64,000 bases of DNA, taken from NCBI GenBank assembly GCA_035627375.1, contig DASPLX010000027.1, forward strand, positions 79,566-143,565, read 5' to 3'. The notes under the pieces were generated by a model. That model searched no databases, was not told the DNA's origin, and saw nothing but the letters and a program-made list of their open reading frames with translations. Of the stretch, positions 18,575-27,032 are shown piece by piece. Each line of letters opens with the position of its first letter. Within the stretch, counting starts at the first letter, position 1. The stretch comes from DASPLX01 sp035627375 (GTDB lineage: Bacteria; Pseudomonadota; Gammaproteobacteria; Burkholderiales; Burkholderiaceae_D). The translations under genes were made by a program, and so were the position numbers.

Positions 18575-19351
18575 TTGAAATTTGCAAGCCTCGGCAGCGG
18601 CAGTGAGGGCAATGCCCTGTTGATTTCGGCAGCATCGGGCGCGACATCCACGACTGTCATGCTCGATTGCGGTTTCGCCGTGCGTGAAACCGAACGCCGC
18701 CTTGCCAGGTTCGACGTATCGCCGAAAGATCTCGCCGGCATCGTCGTCACGCACGAGCACCAGGATCATGTGGGCGGCGTCTTCAAGCTGGCGCGCCGCT
18801 ATCGGATACCGGTTTGGCTCAGCTACGGCACCTATCAGGCCGTTCAGCACGATACGGATGGCGTCGAGGTGCATTTCTGTCGCGACGGCGATCGCATTGC
18901 CATCGGCGATCTCGCTTTGCTTCCCTATACGGTTCCGCACGACGCGCGCGAACCGGTTCAATATGTGGCCACCGACGGCCGGTCGCGACTTGGTGTCCTG
19001 ACGGATGCCGGACACGCGACCGGGCATCTGATCGCCGCCTTGGACGGTTGCGACGGTCTACTGCTCGAATGCAATCACGATCGCGAGATGTTGGCGAATT
19101 CCGCCTATCCGCCGTCTCTCAAACGTCGCATCGGCGGCGACTATGGGCATTTGGCCAACGACACGACCGCGCAAATCCTCGCGGCCTTGGATCAGTCGCG
19201 CCTGATGACCGTGGTGGGGGCGCATTTGAGCCGTCAGAACAATACTCCCGAGCTGGCTCGTCAAGCGCTATACGGTGCATTGCAAACGCCCGAGGCGAAC
19301 GTGATGATCGCTGATCAGGATGCGGGTTTCGATTGGATCGGCCTGGAATAG
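18575..19351 (+). CDS. Metallo-beta-lactamase-fold hydrolase (YycJ/WalJ-like)
   Basis: A 258-residue MBL-fold protein with the metal motif THEHQDHVGG near residue 54, a downstream aspartate/histidine in LTDAGHATGH near residue 145, and LLECNHD near residue 168. The N-terminus MKFASLGSGSEGNALL is that of the YycJ/WalJ family, thought to be a 5'-3' exonuclease-like enzyme. The start must be TTG at 18575, because no ATG or GTG lies near the conserved beginning. A strong hairpin lies just upstream. The gene ends before a terminator shared with the convergent lipoprotein gene. Confidence 0.88.
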   Translation: MKFASLGSGSEGNALLISAASGATSTTVMLDCGFAVRETERRLARFDVSPKDLAGIVVTHEHQDHVGGVFKLARRYRIPVWLSYGTYQAVQHDTDGVEVHFCRDGDRIAIGDLALLPYTVPHDAREPVQYVATDGRSRLGVLTDAGHATGHLIAALDGCDGLLLECNHDREMLANSAYPPSLKRRIGGDYGHLANDTTAQILAALDQSRLMTVVGAHLSRQNNTPELARQALYGALQTPEANVMIADQDAGFDWIGLE

Positions 19352-19390
19352 GCCGCAAGGCGGGAAGCGTGCGGGGAGGGAAGCAAGAAT

Positions 19391-19416
19391 AAAAAAAGCC
19401 GGTCCGAAGACCGGCT
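19391..19416 (-). terminator. Rho-independent terminator of the lipoprotein gene
   Basis: Stem AGCCGGTC/GACCGGCT (19397-19404, 19409-19416). Read on the reverse strand, the loop is the extra-stable TTCG tetraloop and the stem is followed by seven T. It serves the reverse-strand lipoprotein; the forward strand has only TCT after the stem. Confidence 0.92.
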
Positions 19417-19437
19417 CTCTTGCAATCAACTTGTTGA

Positions 19438-19713
19438 TTACTTGGAAGCGGATGCGCTAGCAGCAGCCGGAGCCGGAGCGGCCGGGGCAGCAGCAGGAGC
19501 GGCAGCAGCGTCAGCAGCCGGAGCCGAAGCGGCCGGAGCAGCGGCAGCGTCAGCAGCCGGAGCCGAAGCAGCCGGAGCGGCGGCAGCGTCAGCAGCCGGG
19601 GCGGCAGCAGCCGGAGCAGCGGTGTCAGCAGCCGGAGCGGCAGCTTCTTCTTTCTTGCCGCAAGCAGCGAGAGCAACAGCCAACAGGGAAGCGATCAACA
19701 GAGTTTTTTTCAT
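19438..19713 (-). CDS. Alanine-rich repeat lipoprotein
   Basis: A 91-residue predicted lipoprotein. The signal MKKTLLIASLLAVALAACGK has a clear lipobox (ALAAC, cysteine at residue 18). The mature part is KKEE followed by about 65 residues made almost only of alanine, proline, serine and aspartate, in 13-residue repeats of the type AADAAAAPAASAP. Such sequence should be extended and may span the periplasm. Similar small proteins are common and uncharacterised in Oxalobacteraceae. ATG at 19713 has GAAGGA 8 bases upstream; an in-frame ATG five codons earlier is weaker. An individual terminator suggests it is transcribed alone. Confidence 0.85.
   Translation of the reverse strand: MKKTLLIASLLAVALAACGKKEEAAAPAADTAAPAAAAPAADAAAAPAASAPAADAAAAPAASAPAADAAAAPAAAPAAPAPAAASASASK
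19508..19600. repeat. 39-bp tandem repeat inside the lipoprotein gene
   Basis: Units at 19508-19546 and 19547-19585 are nearly identical, and a third diverges after about 15 bases. The unit codes for 13 residues, so changes in copy number keep the reading frame. Confidence 0.85.
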
Positions 19714-19912
19714 TGAATTTTCCTTCAAAAAATAATCAACAATTATGCGATGAATAATTACCGGTAATTATCGCTCGATAGGTCTTTTTCGTAGATTTGT
19801 GCGCCGGATGTTGCAACGCGGAACTACCAAAAATCCTAACTCGCAATTATAACTACATTTTTTCCATTGTTGCACAATGCGTTTTGCAATTTGTTCTTGG
19901 AGTTGTAAGTTT

Positions 19913-21052
19913 TTATTTCGGCTTGTTCACAGATGCACGTAGATCGAGCCAGCCCTCGTCATACCAGCTATAGAGCGCTTCCTCTATATCTTTCGACGCA
20001 TCCGCAATTGTCGCTCCGTCAAGCATTCGTTGATCCGCCAACAGGGCTAGGACGGCCTTGTCAGCGCGTCCGGCGGCGAACGATTCGCCATTGATGAACA
20101 CGTGTTTGCCGCGATACAGCATTTGCGTTTTTCGGGACAATGCGACGCCATGCTTTCTGGCGGCTTGTAAAAAACGGTCAAAAGCCAACGGCTTCTCCGG
20201 AGCGATGAAGTAGACGTTCGGTTTCGGTTCGGAAAGATATTCGCCGATGAAAATCGTGACATCGTCCTGAGTGAATCTTACCTTGTCGAGTTCGGCGGCA
20301 ATGTCCTCGATCACCGCGCCGCCGATTTCGGCCGGATGCGCGGTCGGTCTCAAATCCGGATCGGCGTAGCGTCCCGGCAGATCGATCGAGTCGGCCATGA
20401 ATTGCAGGAAGGCTTCGCCGAGTTCCTGGTAGGACGGCGCGCGAAATCCGATGGAGCAGGTCATGCATTCGCCGATGGCGATGCCATCGTGCGCGTAATG
20501 CGGCGGCAGGTAGAGCATGTCGCCGGGTTCCAGCACGAACTCTTGCTGCGGACGGAAATCGCGCAGGATCTTCAGCGGCATCCCTTCGACCAGCGTCAGA
20601 TCCTTTTGCGCGCCGATGCGCCAACGCCGCTTGCCATGCGCCTGCAGCAGGAAAACATCGTAGGAGTCGAAATGCGGGCCGACGCCGCCGCCGTCGGTTG
20701 CGTAACTGATCATCAGGTCATCCAGCCGCGCGTCGGGAAGAAAACGGAACTGGCGCAGCAACGCTTCCGCGGCATCGTCGTGCAAGTTGACGCCTTGAAC
20801 GAGCAGGGTCCATTCCTTTTGCGTCTTGGCAGGCAGCTTCCTGACGGGACCATGCTTGAGTTCCCATTGATCGGTATGCGTGATCAGGCGCGATTCGACA
20901 TCGTCGCGCGCCGCCATGGCAAACAAAGCGTCACGATCGACGGGAGAAGCAAAGGAAGGAATCGCTTGCCGGATCAATAGTGGCTTCTTGTGCCAGTAGT
21001 CGCGCAGGAACTGCGCCGGCGTGAGTCCGCCGAGTAAGGTGTTTTTTTTCAT
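19913..21052 (-). CDS. roxA: Ribosomal protein uL16 arginine 3-hydroxylase (RoxA/YcfD family)
   Basis: This is a cupin/JmjC-type iron and 2-oxoglutarate oxygenase that hydroxylates an arginine of ribosomal protein L16. The 379-residue product matches YcfD in length. The iron-binding HxD motif is seen in GVGPHFDSYDVFLLQ (near residue 125), with the distal histidine in LYLPPHYAHDG near residue 185. The C-terminal winged-helix-like dimer part is present. ATG at 21052 begins MKKNTLLGGLTPAQFL. It is divergent from slyD across a short promoter region. Confidence 0.92.
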   Translation of the reverse strand: MKKNTLLGGLTPAQFLRDYWHKKPLLIRQAIPSFASPVDRDALFAMAARDDVESRLITHTDQWELKHGPVRKLPAKTQKEWTLLVQGVNLHDDAAEALLRQFRFLPDARLDDLMISYATDGGGVGPHFDSYDVFLLQAHGKRRWRIGAQKDLTLVEGMPLKILRDFRPQQEFVLEPGDMLYLPPHYAHDGIAIGECMTCSIGFRAPSYQELGEAFLQFMADSIDLPGRYADPDLRPTAHPAEIGGAVIEDIAAELDKVRFTQDDVTIFIGEYLSEPKPNVYFIAPEKPLAFDRFLQAARKHGVALSRKTQMLYRGKHVFINGESFAAGRADKAVLALLADQRMLDGATIADASKDIEEALYSWYDEGWLDLRASVNKPK

Positions 21053-21107
21053 CGCGTCATTATACGAGGCTATGCCGCGCGTGCCCGATAGGACGAGGAC
21101 AGGCGCG

Positions 21108-21113
21108 TATAAT
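21108..21113 (+). promoter_or_regulatory. Consensus -10 element upstream of slyD
   Basis: TATAAT, 30 bases before the slyD start. A matching -35 element is not convincing. Confidence 0.5.
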
Positions 21114-21142
21114 TGGTGTCTTGTTCATTGAAAGGATTCGCC

Positions 21143-21688
21143 ATGAAGATTGCCAAAAATACCGTTGTGTCGGTGCACTACAAGATGTCGGATGCGCAAG
21201 GCAATCTGATCGAGGAAAGTCGTGAGCCGATGGTGTATCTCCATGGCGGCTACGACGATACGCTGCCGAAGATCGAAGAGGCGCTCGACGGCAAGGACGT
21301 CGGTTACGAGACCTTGATCCAGGTCGAGCCGGACGAGGCGTTCGGTGAATACGATGCCAGCCTGGTCAAGATCGAAGCGCGCGAGCACTTGCCTTCGCCG
21401 GTCGAAGTCGGCATGCAGTTCGAGGGCACGCCGGACGATCCCGACCAAGAGAGCGTGATTTTCACCGTCACGGAAATCGCCGACGACAAGGTGGTCTTGG
21501 ACGGCAATCATCCGCTAGCCGGTTTGGCGCTGCGCTTCCAGTTGAACGTGGCCGAAGTGCGTGCGGCAAGCGACGAAGAGATCGCGCATGGCCATGTCCA
21601 TGGGCCGGATGGGCATCACCATCATCATGGCGACGATGATCTTGATGACGAGGAAGGCGATCAATTCCGCAGCGTTCCCTTGCAGTAA
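21143..21688 (+). CDS. slyD: FKBP-type peptidyl-prolyl isomerase SlyD
   Basis: SlyD is a cytoplasmic prolyl isomerase and chaperone that also supplies nickel to hydrogenase or urease. The 181-residue product has the split FKBP domain, an IF chaperone flap at about residues 70-125, and a histidine- and aspartate-rich tail (HGHVHGPDGHHHHHGDDD) that would bind metal ions. No cysteines are present in the tail, unlike in E. coli. ATG at 21143 follows AAAGGA. A strong terminator follows. Confidence 0.94.
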   Translation: MKIAKNTVVSVHYKMSDAQGNLIEESREPMVYLHGGYDDTLPKIEEALDGKDVGYETLIQVEPDEAFGEYDASLVKIEAREHLPSPVEVGMQFEGTPDDPDQESVIFTVTEIADDKVVLDGNHPLAGLALRFQLNVAEVRAASDEEIAHGHVHGPDGHHHHHGDDDLDDEEGDQFRSVPLQ

Positions 21689-21720
21689 GAATAGCCATTC
21701 TGGCGGGACGCTTGCAAAAG

Positions 21721-21747
21721 AAAGGCCGCGCGCATGCGCGGCCTTTT
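21721..21747. terminator. Bidirectional terminator between slyD and a convergent gene
   Basis: Stem AAAGGCCGCG/CGCGGCCTTT (21721-21730, 21737-21746) with T-rich flanks on both strands. It serves slyD and the convergent secreted-protein gene. Confidence 0.88.
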
Positions 21748-21759
21748 ACTTTGGGGCAG

Positions 21760-22713
21760 TTAGCGGACGGCCCGCGCCTCGTCAACGTCGTTGTGGAGGC
21801 CGAACAACTCCGGCGTGCCCGGCGCCACATTGATCTTGGCCCACTTGGCGGCGACTTCCAGGTTGCCTAGATTGCCGCGCCAGGCGATAGCCGCCGGACG
21901 CGGGGGGGTGTTGGCTGGCGCTCCATGCACGACCAGCACCTTGCCCTTGAACCTGCCGGCCAATTCGCGCAGCAGCTTGCGGGTTTCGGCGAAACCGTCG
22001 CGTTTCGCAGTCAAATCGAAACGCTGCAGGAATCCTGGTTCCGCCAGAGGATCGCCGTCGCAGAACAGCACGAGGCCCTCGAGTTTCTTGCGCCTCGCGA
22101 AAAGAAAGAGGCGTCGCAACCAATCGCGATTCGCGATCAGGCGATCTTCGAACTCGCTGTTTCGCCCGGCTTCTGCAAGATAGTGATTGTTGTTCGCGGG
22201 TAGGTTGATCGTCGCGAACATGATGGTGCCGATTTCCCAGCGCGCATTTTCCGAATACGCCCGGAATTTCGTGGTGGCGGATTCCCGCACCAGCGGGACC
22301 CGGCTTCCGCCGAGGGAAAATTCATCGGTAAAGAATAGTTCGCGGATGCGATTCAGTCGTTCGATCGCCGCCGGCCGGCCGTGACGGTTGCGGCATTCGG
22401 CCCAGTCGGTGGCCGACAGCGAGACGATCAAGCCGTTCTTCGCGCTGTCGAGCAAGGATTTGCGATGCTGATAGAGTGCGTCGCTGCAAGGCTCGGTTTT
22501 GCTCTTGATGCCGTTCGCAACCACGAAAGCGAGATTGTCGGCATCGGTTTCCATGATCGCTTCGCGCAGCCCGGATTCGTCCGGCGCGACGAGGAAAGGA
22601 TGGGCAATGACGCCGAAACTGAACTCGCCCGTCTGCGCCGCCGCGTGCGGCATCGATAGCAGCGCGCAGAAGGCAAACAGCATGCCGATTTTCCGGGCGA
22701 GAAGCCGTTTCAT
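21760..22713 (-). CDS. Secreted protein of unknown function
   Basis: A 317-residue protein with a signal peptide (charged start MKRLLARK, hydrophobic core to about residue 20, cleavage after AAAQ). The mature part contains FGVIAHPF, LAFVVANGIKSKTEPC, LVVSLSATDWAEC-like and GKVLVVHGAP segments. The alternating beta strands ending in D, N or H loosely recall a calcineurin-like phosphoesterase fold, but the full set of metal ligands is not evident. I do not recognise a characterised family. Its ATG overlaps the mutS stop (ATGA), so it is translated with mutS, a surprising partner for an exported protein. Confidence 0.75.
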   Translation of the reverse strand: MKRLLARKIGMLFAFCALLSMPHAAAQTGEFSFGVIAHPFLVAPDESGLREAIMETDADNLAFVVANGIKSKTEPCSDALYQHRKSLLDSAKNGLIVSLSATDWAECRNRHGRPAAIERLNRIRELFFTDEFSLGGSRVPLVRESATTKFRAYSENARWEIGTIMFATINLPANNNHYLAEAGRNSEFEDRLIANRDWLRRLFLFARRKKLEGLVLFCDGDPLAEPGFLQRFDLTAKRDGFAETRKLLRELAGRFKGKVLVVHGAPANTPPRPAAIAWRGNLGNLEVAAKWAKINVAPGTPELFGLHNDVDEARAVR

Positions 22714-25352
22714 CGGGGTGCCAGCTGCTTCAGTCGATACAGCGCATCGAGCGCCTCGCGCGGCGACAGTGCATCCGGATCGATGCCGGCGAGCGCATCG
22801 CTAAGCGCCATCGCGGACGCGAATTCGGCCGATTCGTGAGGCGCGGGTTCGGATTCCTCGACGGGGACCGCACTCGCGAACAGGTCGTACTGCGGCGTCG
22901 TCTGCACCGAATGCGCCTCGAGCGCGGCGAGATGCTTGCGCGCCGCCCGGATCACCGCGGCCGGCACGCCGGCCAGTTGCGCGACCTGCAGTCCGTAGCT
23001 TTGCGATGCCGGTCCCGGCTGGACAGCGTGCAGGAACACAATGCTGTCCTTGTGCTCGACGGCCGACAAATGAACGTTGGCCGCTGTCGGATGCGTTTCG
23101 GGCAATTGCGTCAGTTCGAAGTAATGCGTCGCGAACAGCGTGAAGCTCTTGGTGTTCTCGATCAGGTGGCGGGCGATCGCCCACGCCAGGGCAAGGCCGT
23201 CGAAGGTCGACGTGCCGCGGCCCACTTCATCCATCAGCACCAGGGAGTTCGCGGTCGCGCCGTTGAGGATGGCCGCCGATTCGGTCATTTCCACCATGAA
23301 GGTGGAGCGCCCTCCGGCCAGGTCGTCCGCCGCGCCGATACGGGTGAAAATGCGGTCGATCGGGCCGATCACGGCGCTGGTCGCGGGAACGAAACTGCCG
23401 ACGTATGCGAGCAGCGTGATCAAGGCGACCTGCCGCATGAAGGTCGACTTGCCGCCCATGTTGGGGCCCGTGATCAGCAGGAGCTTGCGCTCAGCGGTGA
23501 GCGAGCAATCGTTGGGGATGAATTTCTCGATCGTATTCTCGACCACGGGATGGCGGCCCTGTTCGATGACGATGGCCGGTTCGGAGACCAGCTGCGGCGC
23601 GCACCAGTTGTTGCGCATCGCATGCTCGGCCAGGGCGGACAGCGTATCGAGTTCCGCCATGGCGTGGGCAATGCGTTGCAGCGTGCCGATGTGCGGCGCC
23701 AAGTCGTCGAGCAGCCGTTCGTACAGGAATTTCTCGCGCGAGAGGGCGCGTTCCTGCGCGGACAAGGCCTTGTCCTCGAACGCCTTCAATTCGGGCGTGA
23801 TGTAACGCTCGGCGTTCTTGAGCGTCTGGCGGCGGCGATAGTCGTCCGGCACCTTGTCGGTCTGCCCGTGCGTGACTTCGATGTAGAAGCCATGCACCTT
23901 GTTGTACTCGACGCGCAGGTTGCCGATGCCGGTGCGGGCGCGTTCGCGCGCTTCGAGGTCGACCAGGAACTGGCCGGCATTCTCCGACAGCCCGCGCAGT
24001 TCATCGAGTTCGGCGTCGTAGCCGCGCGCGATGACGCCGCCGTCGCGCACCATCGCCGCCGGCTCCAGCGCGATCGCCCGTTCCAGCAGATCGAGGCAGT
24101 CCGCGGGCGTCGCGAGGCCGGCCAGGATGTCGTTCAGCAGCGGAGCATCCGCATCCTTGGCGCACATCGCGACATAGTTGCGCAGCGACGGCAATTGCTG
24201 CAGGCCGCCGCGCAGTCCGGCCAGGTCGCGCGGACGCGCGGATTGCAGGGCCACGCGCGTCGTGATGCGTTCGATGTCGGGCACGGCGGCGAACGTGGCC
24301 GCGAGGCCCGAGCAGGCGTCGGCGCGCATCAGGGCATTGATCGCGGCATGGCGGGCCTGCGCAACCGCCTGGTCGCGGCGCGGATGATGCAGCCAGTGGC
24401 GCAGCAGGCGCGAGCCCATCGCGGTCCGGCAGCGGTCGAGCGTCGAGAACAGCGTCGGGCCGGGCGCGGCGCCTTCCTGATTGCGCAACGTCTCGGTCAA
24501 TTCGAGATTGCGGCGCGTCGCGGCGTCGAGCCCGATGAATTCGTTTTCGGTTTCCACCGTCAGCGTGCGGACATGCTGCAAACCCTTGGCTTGCGTCGAT
24601 TGGGCATAGCGCAGCAAGGCACCTGCGGCGCCGAAGGCGGCGCCCAGGCCGTCGGCGCCGAAGCCGGCCAGCGTGGCCACCGCCAGCTGTTCGCGCAGCG
24701 CCTTCTCTCCATGTTCGATTTCGAAATGCCAGTCCGGCACGCGCGTCGCCTTGCCGTTGAGCGGACCGGCGAGCCCGCCGTCGCTGCCGTCCGCGATCAG
24801 GACTTCCGCCGGCGCGATGCGTTCGAGCTCTTGGCGCAGGCGCGCTTCGAGCGTCTTGGCGTCGCCGGCGAACTCCATCAAGCGCAATGCGCCGCTTGCC
24901 ATCGACAGCCAGGCCAGGCCGACGGTCGCACCCTTGCGCTGCGCCGTCTGGCACAGCGCGAGCAACGGGCGTTCGGATTTCTCGGGCAGCAGGTCGGAAT
25001 CGGTCAGAGTGCCGGGAGTGACGATGCGCTGCACCTTGCGTTCGACCGGCCCCTTGCTGGTGGCCGGATCGCCGATCTGTTCGCAGATGGCGACCGATTC
25101 GCCGAACTTGATCAGCTTGGCGAGATACTGTTCGACGGAATGGAAGGGCACGCCCGCCATCTTTACCGGCGAGCCGTTCGAGGCGCCGCGCTGGGTGAGC
25201 GTGATGCCCAGCAGGCGCGCCGCCTTTTCCGCATCGTCGTAAAACAACTCGTAGAAATCGCCCATGCGATAGAACACGAGCGTGTTGGGATGTTCGGCCT
25301 TGATGCGCAGGTACTGCTGCATCATGGGGGTGTGTTTCTCGAGCTGCGTCAT
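22710..25352 (-). CDS. mutS: DNA mismatch repair protein MutS
   Basis: MutS recognises mismatches and starts methyl-independent or MutH-independent repair together with MutL. From ATG at 25352 the protein has 880 residues. The mismatch-reading F-x-E motif lies in FYRMGDFYELFYDDA, and the ATPase domain has the Walker A loop TGPNMGGKST and the Walker B segment LVLMDEVGRGTSTFDG. The tail carries the tetramerisation region. The frame stays open 24 codons upstream to 25424, but MTQLEKHTPMMQQYL is the conserved beginning. The next gene overlaps its stop by four bases. Confidence 0.97.
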   Translation of the reverse strand: MTQLEKHTPMMQQYLRIKAEHPNTLVFYRMGDFYELFYDDAEKAARLLGITLTQRGASNGSPVKMAGVPFHSVEQYLAKLIKFGESVAICEQIGDPATSKGPVERKVQRIVTPGTLTDSDLLPEKSERPLLALCQTAQRKGATVGLAWLSMASGALRLMEFAGDAKTLEARLRQELERIAPAEVLIADGSDGGLAGPLNGKATRVPDWHFEIEHGEKALREQLAVATLAGFGADGLGAAFGAAGALLRYAQSTQAKGLQHVRTLTVETENEFIGLDAATRRNLELTETLRNQEGAAPGPTLFSTLDRCRTAMGSRLLRHWLHHPRRDQAVAQARHAAINALMRADACSGLAATFAAVPDIERITTRVALQSARPRDLAGLRGGLQQLPSLRNYVAMCAKDADAPLLNDILAGLATPADCLDLLERAIALEPAAMVRDGGVIARGYDAELDELRGLSENAGQFLVDLEARERARTGIGNLRVEYNKVHGFYIEVTHGQTDKVPDDYRRRQTLKNAERYITPELKAFEDKALSAQERALSREKFLYERLLDDLAPHIGTLQRIAHAMAELDTLSALAEHAMRNNWCAPQLVSEPAIVIEQGRHPVVENTIEKFIPNDCSLTAERKLLLITGPNMGGKSTFMRQVALITLLAYVGSFVPATSAVIGPIDRIFTRIGAADDLAGGRSTFMVEMTESAAILNGATANSLVLMDEVGRGTSTFDGLALAWAIARHLIENTKSFTLFATHYFELTQLPETHPTAANVHLSAVEHKDSIVFLHAVQPGPASQSYGLQVAQLAGVPAAVIRAARKHLAALEAHSVQTTPQYDLFASAVPVEESEPAPHESAEFASAMALSDALAGIDPDALSPREALDALYRLKQLAPR

Positions 25353-25551
25353 GAGGTTGGAAGCGTGTGGTGCGTCGTCAAATCCGCCATTATATTTCGT
25401 CGGCCTTTCCATCATCGAAAACATGGCGGCGAGCGGCGGATGTCAAGGCGATTTTGAAATGGAAAGCGGTTTTGGATTGACGATTTTGCAATGTTGTTTC
25501 CGGCCCATGGAATATTCGCAATGCTTTGATTTCTAGGGAGAAGGTAGCGGT

Positions 25552-25557
25552 TATAAT
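25552..25557 (+). promoter_or_regulatory. Consensus -10 element immediately before dnaB
   Basis: TATAAT only 8 bases before the dnaB ATG. Transcription starting at the usual distance would begin at or next to the start codon. No Shine-Dalgarno sequence lies between; GGGAGAAGG at 25536-25544 is too far upstream. The -35 region is weak (TTGATT at 25526, 20-base spacing). Confidence 0.55.
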
Positions 25558-25565
25558 GCGCGCCT

Positions 25566-26954
25566 ATGAATAACCGTGCCGATCCGCAAATCGAATCTCT
25601 CCGTGTCCCGCCTCACTCGATCGAGGCGGAACAATCGGTGCTGGGCGGCTTGCTTCTTGATAACTCAGCCTGGGACCGGATTGCCGATTTCGTCAGCGAG
25701 GACGATTTCTATCGCTACGATCACCGCATCATCTTTCAGCACATCGTCAAGCTGATCAACGCCACCCGGCCGGCCGACGTCATTACCGTCTACGAATCGA
25801 TGAGCAACGCCGGTAAGGCGGAGGAGGTCGGCGGCCTGACCTACCTGAACGCGTTGGCGCAGAATACGCCGTCGGCGGCGAATATCCGCCGCTACGCCGA
25901 GATCGTCCGTGATCGCGGGGTGCTGCGCAAACTCATCACGATTTCCGACGAAATCGCCACCGCGGCCTTCAACCCGCAGGGCAAGGAAGTCAAGCAGATG
26001 CTCGACGAAGCCGAATCCAAGATCTTCGCGATCGCGGAGGAGGGGGCGCGCGGCGCGCAGGGCTGGATGGAAATCCAGCCGCTGCTGACCCAGGTCGTGG
26101 AACGCATCGACGAACTGTACAACCGCGACCAAAGCAGCGAAATCACCGGCGTGCCGACCGGCTTCGCCGATCTCGACAAGATGACGTCCGGCCTGCAGCC
26201 CGGCGACCTGATCATCGTTGCGGGACGCCCGTCGATGGGCAAGACCGCGTTTTCGATGAATATCGGCGAGAATGTCGCGATCGACAGCGGGCTGCCGGTG
26301 GCGGTCTTCTCGATGGAAATGGGCGGCGCTCAGCTGGCCATGCGTATGCTGGGTTCCGTCGGCCGCCTCGACCAGCATCGGTTGCGTACCGGCCGCCTGA
26401 TCGACGAGGATTGGCCGCGCCTGACCCATGCGATCCAGAAAATGAACGAGGCGCAGGTCTACATCGACGAGACGCCGGCGCTTTCTCCGATCGAATTGCG
26501 CGCCCGTGCGCGCCGCCTTTCGCGCCAATGCGGCAAGCTCGGCCTGATCATCATCGACTATCTTCAGCTGATGTCGGGCAACGGCGGCGGCGGAGAAAAC
26601 CGCGCCACCGAGATTTCCGAAATTTCGCGAAGCCTGAAGGGGCTCGCCAAGGAATTGCACTGTCCGGTCATCGCGCTGTCTCAGTTGAATCGTTCGCTCG
26701 AGCAGCGACCGAACAAGCGCCCCGTGATGTCCGATCTGCGCGAATCCGGGGCCATCGAGCAGGACGCCGACGTGATCCTGTTCATTTACCGCGACCAAGT
26801 CTACAACCCCGATTCGCCGGACAAGGGTACCGCCGAGATCATCATCGGCAAGCAGCGTAACGGCCCGATCGGTGCGGTGCGCCTGGCTTTCCTCGGCGAA
26901 TACACGAAATTTGCAAACTATACCGGCGGCAACGCCATCTTCGACAACGAGTGA
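25566..26954 (+). CDS. dnaB: Replicative DNA helicase DnaB
   Basis: DnaB is the hexameric helicase that opens the replication fork. The 462-residue product has the N-terminal helical domain (about 15-120), a linker helix, and the RecA-like domain with Walker A GRPSMGKTAF near residue 220, Walker B LIIIDYLQLMS near residue 330, and the DLRESGAIEQDADVI sensor segment. The start MNNRADPQIESLRVPPHSIEAEQ is the family start. ATG at 25566 appears to lack a ribosome site and sits directly behind a TATAAT. Confidence 0.97.
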   Translation: MNNRADPQIESLRVPPHSIEAEQSVLGGLLLDNSAWDRIADFVSEDDFYRYDHRIIFQHIVKLINATRPADVITVYESMSNAGKAEEVGGLTYLNALAQNTPSAANIRRYAEIVRDRGVLRKLITISDEIATAAFNPQGKEVKQMLDEAESKIFAIAEEGARGAQGWMEIQPLLTQVVERIDELYNRDQSSEITGVPTGFADLDKMTSGLQPGDLIIVAGRPSMGKTAFSMNIGENVAIDSGLPVAVFSMEMGGAQLAMRMLGSVGRLDQHRLRTGRLIDEDWPRLTHAIQKMNEAQVYIDETPALSPIELRARARRLSRQCGKLGLIIIDYLQLMSGNGGGGENRATEISEISRSLKGLAKELHCPVIALSQLNRSLEQRPNKRPVMSDLRESGAIEQDADVILFIYRDQVYNPDSPDKGTAEIIIGKQRNGPIGAVRLAFLGEYTKFANYTGGNAIFDNE

Positions 26955-27032
26955 CCTGTTTTCTTGCCGCAAGCAGGAACGCGCCGCGGTGCCGATTTTA
27001 TGCTTCAACCTTTTTAACAAGAAAGAGCGACT

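Noticed and set aside
22836..25457. An 873-residue forward frame opposite mutS.
   Set aside because: Composition is arginine-, glycine- and valine-rich without motifs; mutS on the other strand is unmistakable.
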